Assembly: GCA_034336665.1 (NCBI GenBank)
Contig: JAPFBE010000013.1
Coordinates: forward strand, 17,215,056-17,279,055
Length of the DNA: 64,000 bases
Source: Luscinia megarhynchos
Lineage: Eukaryota; Chordata; Aves; Passeriformes; Turdidae
Direction of reading: 5' to 3'
Part shown: positions 52,101 through 63,790 of the stretch, piece by piece
Numbering within the stretch: position 1 is the stretch's first letter
How the letters are laid out: each line of letters opens with the position of its first letter
Made by a program: the position numbers and the translations under genes
Notes under the pieces: model-generated
Database searches by the model: none
Told to the model about the DNA's origin: nothing
Seen by the model: the letters and a program-made list of their open reading frames with translations, nothing else

Positions 52101-55100
52101 ATTTACAAGTCCAACTTTCAGAAATGGCTAAATTTTGTTTCAGATTTTTTCCACAGTTATTTAGTGTGACGAGCAGTAGGCCTGAAAAATTTTGGATTTG
52201 TTCTCTAGCAATCAGAAAGATTTGTCTTCATAAGAAACCTATACTGTTGAAAAATTCATTAGGTTTTGAAGTTAAAGTACTTTTTGCCTGTCGCTAAGAA
52301 TGCTCGTGAATCTTTTTAGTTTATTTTCCTTAGAAAACATCATAACAGCATGTTTTAAGGTGAGATGAGAGTCTGAATAGGAGCCCTGGAAGCAGCCTGA
52401 GTACATGTTCTGGACTATTTCAGTGCAGAAAATCAGCACTGCAAACCAGCCAGGTGAAGCACAGCCAGCTGTTTGCTGGTCAGATGGGAGGCTGACCTGC
52501 ACAGGAGGAGGATTGCTCAGGATGCTGCATGACACATTGCTCTGCTGGTATTAGCACCTCAGAACCACTGAGCTTCCTGAGTTTTTGCAGTACAGCAAAT
52601 GAGATGAAGCGTGACCCAGAACCAAACCACTTTCCTTTGCTCATGGTGTACAGCAGTACCTCCTTGTGCCACCCCTGCCTTTGGCTGCTGTGTTGGCTGT
52701 GGCTGGGTTTGGCACAAACCCTCTTACCCCTTCTGGAGTTGGCCCTTGTGGAAGGGTCCCTTCTTGCACAAGCTGTGCTTGGCCTGGCACAGTGCTCTAT
52801 CCGTGGTGTGAATAATCTTCAAACCAAGTGACCCTTACAAGAGCTGTGAGGAAGATGGTTGTATGGGGAAATATTAGCAGCTTTTGGTGGTATCAGTTTG
52901 GTGGTATCCACACCTGCAGCAGAAGTATAGATGGATGGTATGAATAGTAGTAGTGACCTCACTTTGCAGTGCAATTCAAGGTGTTTAGTGGCCTAATCAG
53001 GCCCTAAACAATTATACCAACCACACCTCTGTCTTTAAGACTGCCTATTTGCATTACATATTTAAGACTGAATATTTACAACATTCAGGTGTTGTTTTGA
53101 ATATCCCTTGCACTTGAAGGCTTTGAAAAGATGGTGAAAGGATGCTAATTCAGTCTTCTCTGTTTCACGTGGATTCATTCATGTTTTTAACAAGTTTCGT
53201 GCAGTTGTGTGTTCAGTGAATTAATTCAGCTATTCAAAGACTGAGTTTACTGTTGCTCCTGGGAAATTCTGTGGCAGCTTAATTTTCATTTATACATACA
53301 GATATTAGGCTTTAGACTTAAGTCAGCATTCAATTAAATAATATTGGACCATTGTTGACAATGGTGTCTATGGGAGGAGGATGGAGGAAGCAAAGAGTGC
53401 TTGAATAACATGTTGGTACTAATGAGTGAAACCACAGTGCAAAAGCAACTGACAAACTAGCAAATAAAACCAAACAGCCAGTGTCCAGCTCTGTTTTTAA
53501 ATTTCTGTACGTATTAGATTAAGGATGTTATGTCATGTATTTTTGTAAGGATGATCTAGTAAGGTCCATTGAAAGTCTTGGTAGTAAAATCAATAAATCT
53601 GTTAGCTCTTAGTTTATGTTGCTACTTAAGATGTTATAGGATTGACTATCCTTCACAGTGTGTTTGTACTTGTAGAAATTCAGATCAGTTTTATACAAAT
53701 TTCTTTCAAGTAGCATTCTCTAGAGATTGGGGTTTGGTTTTTTTTGTTTGTTTTTTTTTTGGTAACCTCTATCTTTCCACATAAGTAACTAGAGATTATA
53801 ATTAAGGACAAAAATATTAAATCTTTAGCTTGTCTCTTTATTTTTGGCAGCTCACATTTTGCTTTATGCAGGCTCTGTTTCCTTTGTTACTTCTTAACCC
53901 TGCCAGCACTCCTTAGGTTTTCATTTCATGGTTATATTTGTTACCTCATATACCAGAGGACTAGTGAGGAAAGAAATTAAAATGGTTTAGGAGTGCCTTG
54001 AGACATTTATCTATGTGCATAACTGCCCCTTGGACAGAACTGGAAGTAATGAAGTTTTCAAAACTTGGACTGTAAAGCCTAAAGCCCAGCTGACAAGAGC
54101 TGTTTGTGGTTGCTGCTGTATGGAGTATTTGTTTAGCAAAAAGCAGACATAATCCTTGGATAAAACTTTGCTGAAGAGATGTTGGTGGCACAGTGGCATG
54201 CCAGTTCACAAATGAAAAAGCAGTGACTAGACAGACTCATCAGTTTGTAGAGTGTTATAGATTGGCAATAATCCAGGCCTTCTTTCCTTCCTTTGTGTTT
54301 ATATTAAACTTTCTTTACTAAGCTGTTGTACATTAAGTTACTTTTCTCTGTTTTTCTATAAATTGGTCAGTAAATACCTATAAAATTGCTATAAAAGCAA
54401 TGGCAGCTGATAAGCAGTTTCAAAAGATTAAATTAAATTTTTGATTCTTCAAGCATTGCCTTCTTCCATTTTGATATCTTTTTTAAAATACGAGGACAAA
54501 AGGAACCAGGCTGCTGGTGAAATTTGGTGCATCAGTGTAAAATGATTTCTAAGCAGAGGAAAAGATGGAGGAAAATTCAAGGTGACATTGGAATCAGCTT
54601 TTTGTTTTCCCAGTCATCCTTGCCCAATCCTTACCCAAACTCTGCCATTCTGCCTTTGGGTATCCATTGTGAATAGCACAGACTTGCACCATATTCCTTG
54701 TATCTGTCACAAAAAGGTTGATGAGGAGCCATTCAAGGAAGAATGCTGCTTTCCTTCCATAATAAACCCAGCTCCTCCAGGACTCACAGAAATGTAATAG
54801 TTGCCTCCAGTTAGTTTCTTACAATTTTATACTTGGTTGTTTTTTTTTTTAAATGTTTAATATATGATAAATTTAATTATTGGCTGAATCCTGCTGTGTT
54901 TAAGGCAGGTTTTTAGATTTTGTTTGTGGGGCAGCTTACAAATGAGGAATACTACAACACATCTAGTTTAATTGTATGTGCTCCTTCCATGAGTCAGCAG
55001 CACAAGTAGGAAATAGAGCTCATGAATATTCTTGGTCCCAAGGACATTTCATCCCAAGAATAGGCTCATATACTTTGGTCTCTGAACAATACCCTCCACT

Positions 55101-55310
55101 CCTTATAGAGCTTTTAAAAATAATCATTGCACAGAAGCAGAGCTGATCTGATTGCCAAATATGATGGTAGGCATTTTTTTTCTCTCTGCAAGCATGTTGA
55201 CAGGAACCTTTGGTTTCCTTTGCTTTCTCTGAAGTGTTAAGGAATGCTCCATTGTTAAGATTATCTGACTGCATTTTACACCTGTAGATTTCTAAAAAAG
55301 AAGTGTTGGA
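49151..55310 (+). other. CBLB: CBLB long intron, sixth segment
   Basis: This is AT-rich intron with an A15 run (49505-49519) and a T/G-rich stretch at 53730-53761. A moderately GC-richer patch at 52380-52830 has overlapping frames but no recognisable protein or repeat. No gene is identified. Confidence 0.72.
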
Positions 55311-55475
55311 GGGTGGGTTTTGTTTTGTTGGGTTTTTTTGCTGGGGTTTTTTTGGTTTTTTTGTTTTTTTTTGGTTTTTTTTGTTTTTTGTTTTTGTTTT
55401 TTGTTTTTTTTGTGGGAGTGTTACTGTTTTGGGGTTTGGGAGTGGGGGGAGGATTTCTTTGTTGTGGGTTTTTTT
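55311..55475 (+). repeat. Long G/T low-complexity tract
   Basis: About 165 bases are almost entirely T and G on the + strand: T runs broken by GG, GGG and GGGG. G runs at 55431-55434, 55438-55440, 55444-55449 and 55466-55468 could allow G-quadruplex-like structure. The composition generates open frames on both strands (55303-55710 plus, Phe/Gly/Trp-rich; 55020-55568 minus, Lys/Pro/Asn/Thr-rich) that are artefacts and not proteins. Confidence 0.85.
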
Positions 55476-58400
55476 ACTAATTCTTTTTCCTATGTTTCCT
55501 GTCTTTGAAAAGGGAAGTTCTGTAAGAGGAAGGGGGATGAATGAGTCAGGGTTATACTGGATTATCAAGACTGAGCCCCAATCAGCATGTATAATTTTTA
55601 GTCTTGTTCCTATGTCTTCTAGAGATCTTCAAAAATTCACATATTTCTTCGGCTATTTTTCTCTTCTGCATTTTGTCCTGTGCATTCCTATTTTAGTCAC
55701 TTATCACTAGCTAATGGCAGAAGTATCATCTGTCAAGGGGTTTTATGAGCAGCTGTGATTGTCCTCACGGTGGCAAAATAAAAATGGGAAATAATTTATA
55801 AAGAGCTTTTTTCACACAAAGGAGATCTGAGTCCCAAAACGTAAATTCTGAACTCCAGGAGAGTGGAGTGACAGCTCAGAACATGGGTCTTCATTTCCCT
55901 CTTTTGTACCTGAATCACAAGACTCCTCTGTTCCTTTGGATTAATAACACGTATTTTGTAGGATCCTTGTGTTTTACCACAGCTGAGCATATGGATCAGA
56001 AATCTGTTTTGAATAGAACTAATTAAGTGCAATGAGCTCTGTACATATGCTTTGGATTTTGAGGCTTTAATATTTGGGGGGGCATGGATTTTTAGAAGTC
56101 AAAATAAACAATTCACCTTATGAAATTCATATTTCAAACATTCCTTCATCTTAGTTCCTATGCAGTTATGATTTGCAGTTTTACCAGCTAAGAGAGCTGT
56201 CTTTGTATGATTGTGTATAATGATTATAGAGGAAATATCTGTTATTTAGGAGTAGTTTGGTGTACTTTTGTGGAAGATCTATCTGGAAAATATTCTTAGT
56301 TGCCAAACAGATTTTATTTTAACTCTAAAGACTGTTTAACAATCACCTGCAATACACCAACTTTCCAAGCACAGAAAAAAACAAAGTGTATCAATGTGGA
56401 TGAAGAAAGATTAAACACTTACTAAATGCAATGAAGAAGGAAATCCAGCAATAACCTAATTTTTGGAATGACATTAATAACTGCAGAGATATACATTCAT
56501 ATTTCTCTTCCAGAGTGGTTTTTTTTTAAATCATAAATATTTGTAGTTGTAAAATGAAAATATTTTTTTTTCATGGGCATAGTAATATATAGGTGGGAAA
56601 GTAGAAATTATATATGCATGTAGTATGTAGGTAGATACAAACATCTTCAAGTTTTTGTAGGAGTAACAAGTATGCATTGTTAAAATGACTTTGTCTTGGT
56701 TATTGTCTGTGACATCCAGTAATTGTGAAGGACAGGGCACAGATGGAAGCTTTGCTTTGTGTGTTTATGCACAGGCTCTCCAGCTTTGGAGCTCCCTGAG
56801 CATTTTGCTCTCTTCATTCATGTACACAGGCAGTAAATGCAGGACTCAGGTGTTCCTTCCACCTCCTAATTCAGGCCACTGGCAGAAAGGAAGTGGCACT
56901 GCCTAATTCTCTGTCCAGTCCTGTTTGCTGGACCATACTGCCTTCCAGCAAGTAAAATTAACTTCATGCAGTGATCACGAAGTTGACACAGCCAAATCCT
57001 ATCTGTGTAACTGCATGCTGATCATGCCTCACTTATTTTTCAGTAGACCCAGGAGGGTAGGACTGCTGCAGACTCCTACAGCTCAGCTGCTGCTGCTGTT
57101 TTGGTTTGGCTGGGATGTCGTAGTATCTCCATCATCAAGCCCTGTTTTCTCATTGCATATGACTGGTATTTAAAAAGTCCCTCAGTTATTAAATCTTTGC
57201 AGTATTCTCTAGCCCGACCCCACTCCTGACAGTTGAAGAGAAAATGGATTCAGAATATAGAATTTGCTGAGCAGTGAAAAAAAAATCCCAAAATTCTTGT
57301 CTTCAGGCTTTGCTCTGTCTATTTAGAAATCTTGCTGATGAGGTATAACTTCAAAAGATAGATTAATTTTTAAATTTAAAAAAATGCATCTTTCTGTTTA
57401 ACCAAAATGATGCTTACTGATTCAGTAGATCTTCACAAGTTTATATGAAATAAAAATTCAGTTTTTAATTTTTGTATCTTAGGTATTCCAGGGTTGATTC
57501 AGACCATGTTGGTTCTTCAGTAGACCTGTCATGTGAAAAGATGTTTGACAGCAAATCATAGACTATGACTGACAAAATGGTACTTCAGAAAACAAGTTCT
57601 ACAAGGGATTTGACCCATATGGCCTTAGTTTGACTTGGTGAAAGGAAAGTAGCAAAATCTGAGCTTGAGTCATAGGAAAAACATCAGCTAGGAGATGTTG
57701 AGTAAGTTGCAAGTAATGTAGGTGAGACCTACACTATGTGTTACAAAAAATGCAGTTGATATAACATCATTTAGTGTTAAAATATTGTTATATTTTACCA
57801 CAATAGCAATTATAGACTGGAGAATGGTCATCTTGGTTCACCTTTCTATAAAGCAGTGTTGTTTGATTTTAATTTCAGAAAGTTAAGATTTTTCCCATCA
57901 GCATGAAATCCCTTCTCTGCAAAAACAAAATGTCTGTGCTGTGTTCCACAGAAAGGAAAGTTCCACCTCTAACCGGCCCCAGGTTGCCAGAGAAAGTATA
58001 ATGTAATTTTAAACACTGAAGGCTCAGTGCTGAGGCATTAAAACCACTGTTTCTGTATAATTTGGATGGTGTTATTTTGAGCTGTAGCTCCAATGTGATC
58101 CCTTAGGATATCTCCCCTGCTGGAATCCAGTGAGTCAAAGGGTCTCTATCTGCTCAGCTCTTCTGCTCTGCTGGGCTGCCAGTGCCATTGGCCCTTTGCC
58201 ACTACATCAGTCTTCACTGTGACCAGGAGAAGAAAGCCTTTGGTGCTGCAAGAGATGCAGACTGGTTTCTTTGCAGTCTCATGGTGGCAGTGAGACCTAA
58301 CATAGGTGCTGAGATTGAACTGTTCTTTGCTTCCATTAGAATTATTCACCAAATTGCTAAACCTCGATGTTTTTTCAAATGAATAGGACATAAATACCTT

Positions 58401-60810
58401 GTCTTACAAATAGAAAGTAAGATGAAAAATTTTTGATGCTGCTCCATCCTTCATATGGGGAAAAGAAGTTGAAAGTTGAAAAATGCAGCTACACAGACTG
58501 CCAGGTCTGATGAAGTGGAGTACGTGCTTCTTGAGGTGCCCTTGAGCCCTCCCCAAGACAGGAAAAGTACATTGCTAACATGGATAGACATCTCCAGGCA
58601 AGTGAAATGCCCAGAGAGGGACAGACACTGATCCACCCCAGTGCCACCCTCTCTGCACCATAATTGCTGAAAACCATTTCTGAAATCAGTGAGCTTTGTA
58701 TGTTCACCTCAAGAAGGTACTGAGATCTGCTATCACATAAGCATATGTGAGCAAAAATGGTGCAGTAGTTGAGACATTTATAATGGCTTTTGGATACCAA
58801 AGAGAGAATGATCTCATAGATTAAGAATCAAAATTAAGGAGAAAAACCCAGATATCCTGCATATAAACTACCAGGAGTTTGCCATCTCTTGCTGTTTGTA
58901 CATACTGTGATACATGTTCAAGCACAGAGAAGCTTCTAGCTGGTTTCAAGTTCCACCTTTGCCATCAGATAGAAATAAGCTGTCACAGATGTTAAAATAT
59001 TTTTTCTTGTTTATACAAATGTAAACAAAATTTACTTTTCTCCTTTCCTTGCACTTTTGTTCGTTGGAACAAAAGTGTCCTGGTTCACTTAGTGACTGGT
59101 GCTGTTTGAAGAGGCTTTGTGATTTAGAGAGAGCCATTTGTGTGCATGTCTCTCCTGTGCACTTACTACCCACATCCTAGCAAGTATAGAAAGCTTCTTG
59201 TTTAATCTTGGGTCTAGGGCAGGCTGAGGAAGCCACATGAAAAAAGCTGTTACTTGCTCCTCTGCATCAGGCTGGAGTTCTGAGCAGTAAAATAATAAAG
59301 AACACATGTGTATAATTAAAATACAAAGGAAATAGAAAGGGGGATAGCAAGGAACTATTAAGCATCATAATTCCAGACATCTGATTTTACTGATGGAATT
59401 AGAAGACTCTGAATGACTTAGCCCTATAGCCATTCTTAATCTTGAGGGAAGAGAGAGTGTATTCATTGAGGGTTTGCTTTGTTTGTTTTAAATGACTTAT
59501 GTTTTCACAACAACTTTGTCATCATTTTCTTGGTAGCAAAACTTATACCTGCATCACAGCTTTCACAGAAATCTCTTTATAAAGTTCACAAATATAGTTG
59601 AAATAATTACCACCTCAGTGCCAAACTGAGTGTTCTTTTAGGAAGACTCTAGGAAATATGTTCAACTAAAGTAAATATCTATCTTAATATTTCTGTGTGG
59701 CAAAGAACTTATTCATAAATTTGAATTTATTTAAAATACTTTCTTTAAACAGTCAATAAATTACATGATTAATAAGCATTTTAGTTTTGTTCTCATTAAA
59801 TTGCTTGAGTCTTTTTTAAGTAGTACCTGAGATGGTTGAAGCTGAATGGGCTTGACATAGGACGCTTTTAACACATTAAAATATTCCAGTAGAATTCACA
59901 AGAATACAAATCCTTCATCAGAAGCTTCTCAGTCTCCTCTATTTTGTGTATTAGCTTGGAAAATGGCCCCTTTTTTACTGCAAGGAGCATGAAGGAATCT
60001 CCAGGCATAAGCTTTCATAAAGTTTGTTTCTTTCTTTTCTCCTCTCCCCTCCACTTCCCACAGATTTTTCCATACAAAAGGATTATTTGCATTTAAAGAT
60101 TCTTTGTTCTTTGCACTATACTAGATGTAATTTTTGATTAACTGATACAAGCCTGGTAAATATATGGAAATGAGATGATAGCAAAGAAGCTTGAGGGTTT
60201 GTTTTTTTTTTTTTTTCTTTTTGTTTTGTTAGGTTTTTATTGATAATGTGCTAGTGAAAGCAAGTTTTAACTAGAGACCATTTGAAAGGAGAATTAGCAG
60301 TAGGTAAATTAAAAGAAAGCTGAAAAGAATAAAAAGTATAAAAAACTATCATAGGAAAAGTAGTAAATCTTCTAGTAAATTGTGATTATATTTCTAGAAA
60401 CCTGGAATGAAACAGGTCTGTTATCATGTAAAAAACTCTAATTTTATATTTTTGAGCGTGGGGTAGTTTTTTTCTTTTCTTTGTTCTTTGGGGTTTTTTT
60501 TTTAATGTATAAGCTCTCTAATTAGTATAAATTCTTGCTTCTGCAATGAGTAAATTAAATAGAAACACACAAGCATAATGCACAGGAAATGTATCTGAAT
60601 ATGCAGTTGAGAACTCAAATATATTCTGTTACCAAAAAGTGGTTTTATATTCATGGACACTTGTGATAAATATGTCCTTAGAAGTCCATAGAAACACAAA
60701 CCACTGATTTGTATTTGTTTGTGTTTTCAGATGAAAGCTCAGTGTTTTTCTTGTGTCACACAGTGATTAGTACACAAATACATGGGATATGTGAAATACT
60801 GAAAGATTGA

Positions 60811-60834
60811 TTTTTTTTTTTTTTTTTTTTTTTT
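60811..60834 (+). repeat. Run of 24 T upstream of the CBLB acceptor
   Basis: An uninterrupted T24 tract lies 47-70 bases before the second exon. It is the longest homopolymer in the window. It is separate from the shorter pyrimidine tract (60857-60878) that directly precedes the acceptor. Confidence 0.95.
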
Positions 60835-60856
60835 AAATTCGAAGGATTTTATGTGA

Positions 60857-60881
60857 TTTTTTTTTCCTATTATATCTGCAG
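60857..60881 (+). promoter_or_regulatory. CBLB: 3' splice site of the second CBLB exon
   Basis: A T-rich tract is followed by CCTATTATATCTGCAG, with AG at 60880-60881. It is fixed by the reading frame: the next base completes the Arg codon left by the previous exon. Confidence 0.93.
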
Positions 60882-61028
60882 GAGAAACCTTACAAAGCTG
60901 TCTCTCATCTTCAGCCACATGTTAGCAGAAATCAAGGCTATTTTTCCAAATGGACAATTCCAGGGTGATAACTTTCGCATCACCAAAGCTGATGCTGCAG
61001 ATTTCTGGAGAAAATTCTTCGGAGATAA
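60882..61028 (+). CDS. CBLB: CBLB internal coding exon (end of four-helix bundle, start of EF-hand-like domain)
   Basis: This is the next CBLB coding exon, 147 bp. Its first G completes the Arg codon split across the long intron (AG|G). Then 48 whole codons follow, starting [20 protein letters not shown] and ending in [13 protein letters not shown], and the final AA opens a Lys codon. By recalled human numbering this is about residues 141-188: the last helix of the four-helix bundle and the beginning of the EF-hand-like domain. The residues [17 protein letters not shown] identify CBL-B, since CBL has AELKGIFPSGLFQGDTF. I recall Glu where this sequence has Asp in ADAADFW, a conservative change. 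The acceptor is TATATCTGCAG and the donor is AA|GTAAGT. The joined reading SQD-R-RNLTK matches the known protein across the intron, which confirms both the splice sites and the gene order. Confidence 0.96.
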
Positions 61029-61038
61029 GTAAGTAACT
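61029..61038 (+). promoter_or_regulatory. CBLB: 5' splice site of the second CBLB exon, with overlapping second donor
   Basis: AA|GTAAGT at 61029 preserves the CBL-B frame (GDK continues in the next exon). A second GT four bases on (61033, GTAACT) overlaps it. Using that one would append GTAA and create an immediate TAA stop. Confidence 0.88.
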
Positions 61039-63465
61039 TTTTAAAATATCCTCAATTCTTTCTAATCATAATCAGAAAAAACCTAAACTTTTCACAAATC
61101 CAAATAAGGGTTGGTGAGTGTTTTAAAGATAACTTCTCATCCAAGTACTTAAATTAGCTGAAATTGCTGAGTTCATTGTTAGCAGGTTTTTTTTTCCAGT
61201 GCTGTAATTTGCTCAAAGGTAGTTAGTTCTGTCAAGGGTACTCAAGTTCAGTCTTACTGCAAGAAATTTATTTGTTCTGTTATAGGGTAAAGATAGTACA
61301 TTGCTTTCACAAAATATATGACAAATCATGTCCTTTCATATTAAAAAAATATATATATTCTACAAACAAAAACTAAATTAGTTTCAAGGACAGTATGTTT
61401 CCTTTATCTCACTTTAACTTTCTAACTACTACAGTATTTAGTGGAATGAAATGTGTGAAGTGTGGACTTAAGTATGCAACTTTAATCTATGTAGGAAATG
61501 CAATAGTGAAAATGTGAAAGTAAGGGATATATGGGATTTTTTGGCTTTTTTCTGGGAAAAAAGTCTATTTTGAATACACATATAAGCTAATAGAAAATGT
61601 GCAGCTTTCTCATGGAATGTTTATAAGTGTAGCAGTGACATAAGAGGAATGCCAGAGGCAATAGGTTGGTGTATTTTTCATTATAACAGAGCAGTTTTAT
61701 TATGGTCATCAGCTCTGGTATCTTGCACAGTGTAGGCAGAACAATTTCTGCAACAATCTGTTGCATCTTCTGAGCTTAAACAGCTCTTTAAAATAAGTCT
61801 TTTTTTATTTAGAATACCAACGTAGTAGGTTGGCACTTTTGCAAATCAGTTCTGTTCAGTGTGAATTTACAAGTTTCACTTCCATGTTTTTTTTATTAGT
61901 CTAAACACACTCACTGTCAGCCTTCCTCTTTCTGAGTTCATGGTAGTGTTTTCATGGGTAATTTCTTGCCCATGTAAGTAATGTTAGAGTGTGATGAAGT
62001 TTCTATATCTGTTCTCTGTTTTGTTAGAAAGAAGGAATTAACTGTGTTCTGTGTTACCCATTTTAATATGAATATAATTTTCAAAATAACTTCGAAAGTT
62101 CAGTAAAGTTTTCTGAAGGATTAACTTAAGTGACATGCAGGGTTCTCTATCAGACAAGGCTTTTAAAAAACATGTCAGTCAAGAAAAGAAAAACAGGATC
62201 TTTGATAAAATGACTAATGATCATGTTTGTTCAGTGCTGCTATTTTTTCTTCCTCTATTTTTCCCCATTTGCTTAGGAACTCTCAGAATTTAAATTTCCT
62301 TGTGGTACTTCTCTTTCCTGTTGGGCTCTGTCCTTGAATGACCTTTAGCAGATGTCTTGATTGCAAATTGCATTTCTGTCATTGGTATTTACAAGTCTCA
62401 GCAAGCTGCTGTTTCTTTCTATCATTTCATCTGAACCAGTTGCCTCAGCTCCCTTATTCTCTGTGCTGTTCCTTTTTGGGATTCTCACTGATTTCTACAA
62501 TCTGTGTGAGTTTCAAGAGATTTCCTTCAAGTTTCCTTCCAATGGTCCGGTCCTGCCAATTTCCACTGGGAGATGACAGTGGGAGCAGATAGGTATTGGA
62601 GGTGTCACACAGTGGGATACTGCAACATATTAGTAAGTTTTTATCAGAACAAGGTTGGTAAGGAGAATCCTTTGATTGCTTCATCTGAACAACTCAGCTC
62701 TACCCTTGTCTTTTTCTTGTGCACACTTAGCTCTTATCTCTTCTGACTCATCTCCTGGAGCCCTTATTTCCAAAACCTTTCATGGCCCCAGAGCTCTTGC
62801 CATGCCTTTTCTAGGTTTTGTTTTTTCGCTGCTTATGCAAATTTCTGCATAGAATGCAACTTTAAATGTGAACCTTCAGTACAAACCCTCTGACCTTCTC
62901 TGCTCTCCCCTATTGTGTACTTTGATAGGGTTTTGTTGTTTGAGTTTTATTGTTTGATTGTTTTTTTAGGAAGGATGTTTGGGTTTTGTTGGCTTTTTGC
63001 CTAAAACATCAGTGCATCTAAAATGTCTAAGAATCAAAGCAGTCTGGTGACATCTAGTTAAACATGTTTCTTTAGTTTTGTAGTGTAGCCTGAAAAATTT
63101 TTTGAGTTATTTCTGGTTAGGTGCTTTAGTTCAGATTAAGTAAATAAGCACTGTTACTGGTGTTCCCAGCTCTTCTCCAATAAAGTGAAGCTGCTTTTGA
63201 TGCCTGTCTTATAAGCAAGGAGCAGTAGATCTGTACTTGGCAGTCTTGCCATTATCTCAGGTTAAGTTAATTGTGCTAAAGTAACTATAAAACATGTAGC
63301 AGCATATATGTCAAACAAACAGATGAGAAAAAAGTCTATTTGGCATTATGTTTAATCTCTTTGTTGAACAAAATGCCTGAGGCTTTTTAAACATTAATTA
63401 TTTTCTAATCCTTTTAGAAATGTATGGCAGATATGCCTGTAAGCCACATCCTTTACAATGGGCCT
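61039..63465 (+). other. CBLB: 5' part of the downstream CBLB intron (phase 2)
   Basis: This is AT-rich intron following the second exon, with a short (AT)n near 61349-61358. The frames at 62338-62684 on both strands overlap each other and have no recognisable product. No gene or dispersed repeat was identified. Confidence 0.78.
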
Positions 63466-63790
63466 GTTGTGACAAATTAGTTTGCAAATAGGCTGGTATC
63501 ACTTCCCTAAAAGCAAAGCCTGCATAAGGGTTTTACAAACAACTCATAAGATCTTTCTCTAACCTGGCCACCTAAAGGAGGCCCCTGGGGCTTTCTGAAA
63601 GCCCCAACTCTGCTTAGGCAGTGCAGTGAGGGAGTTCAGGGAGGAACATGATTGTGTTCCCTCGCTGCATCTCTGTTTTGTAGAGCAAGCCTGGACCCCT
63701 CACTTGTTTCTGAGCAGCAGCCCTTACTTTGGGTCACTGACTAACACTGCTCAGGATTAGAGCATAGATAAAAATAAACTGTGCTGGATT
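63466..63790 (+). repeat. GC-richer segment, possible LTR or other old repeat
   Basis: This segment is clearly GC-richer than its surroundings. It starts near TGTGACAAATTAG and contains a palindromic stretch (63581-63605) and CCCTCGCTGCATCTCTG. An AATAAA (within AAAAATAAACTG, about 63770-63781) lies near its end. That arrangement is LTR-like, but I cannot match a family and see no target-site duplication. It could equally be a conserved non-coding element or plain intron. Confidence 0.3.
63581..63605 (+). repeat. Nested palindromes GCCCC-T-GGGGC and GGGGCTTTC-T-GAAAGCCCC
   Basis: Two overlapping perfect palindromes share the central GGGGC: an 11-base one (63581-63591) and a 19-base one (63587-63605), each around a single T. 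As RNA, the second could form an 8-bp stem with a three-base loop. It does not resemble a known RNA gene. Confidence 0.8.

Larger units (their letters stand above)
55476..60881 (+). other. CBLB: CBLB long intron, last segment
   Basis: This is AT-rich intron ending at the acceptor of the second exon. It includes T15 (60202-60216), a T/G-rich stretch (60468-60503) and T24 (60811-60834). No dispersed repeat or gene is recognised. The short frames at 56685-57173 and 58146-58800 have no support. Confidence 0.75.

Noticed and set aside
55020..55568. 182-codon minus-strand Lys/Pro-rich frame, and the Phe/Gly-rich plus-strand frame at 55303-55710
   Set aside because: Both are products of the G/T low-complexity tract, which lacks stop codons by composition.
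4658..61028. Assignment of the exons to CBL (c-Cbl) rather than CBLB
   Set aside because: The diagnostic residues ([28 protein letters not shown]) are those of CBL-B.
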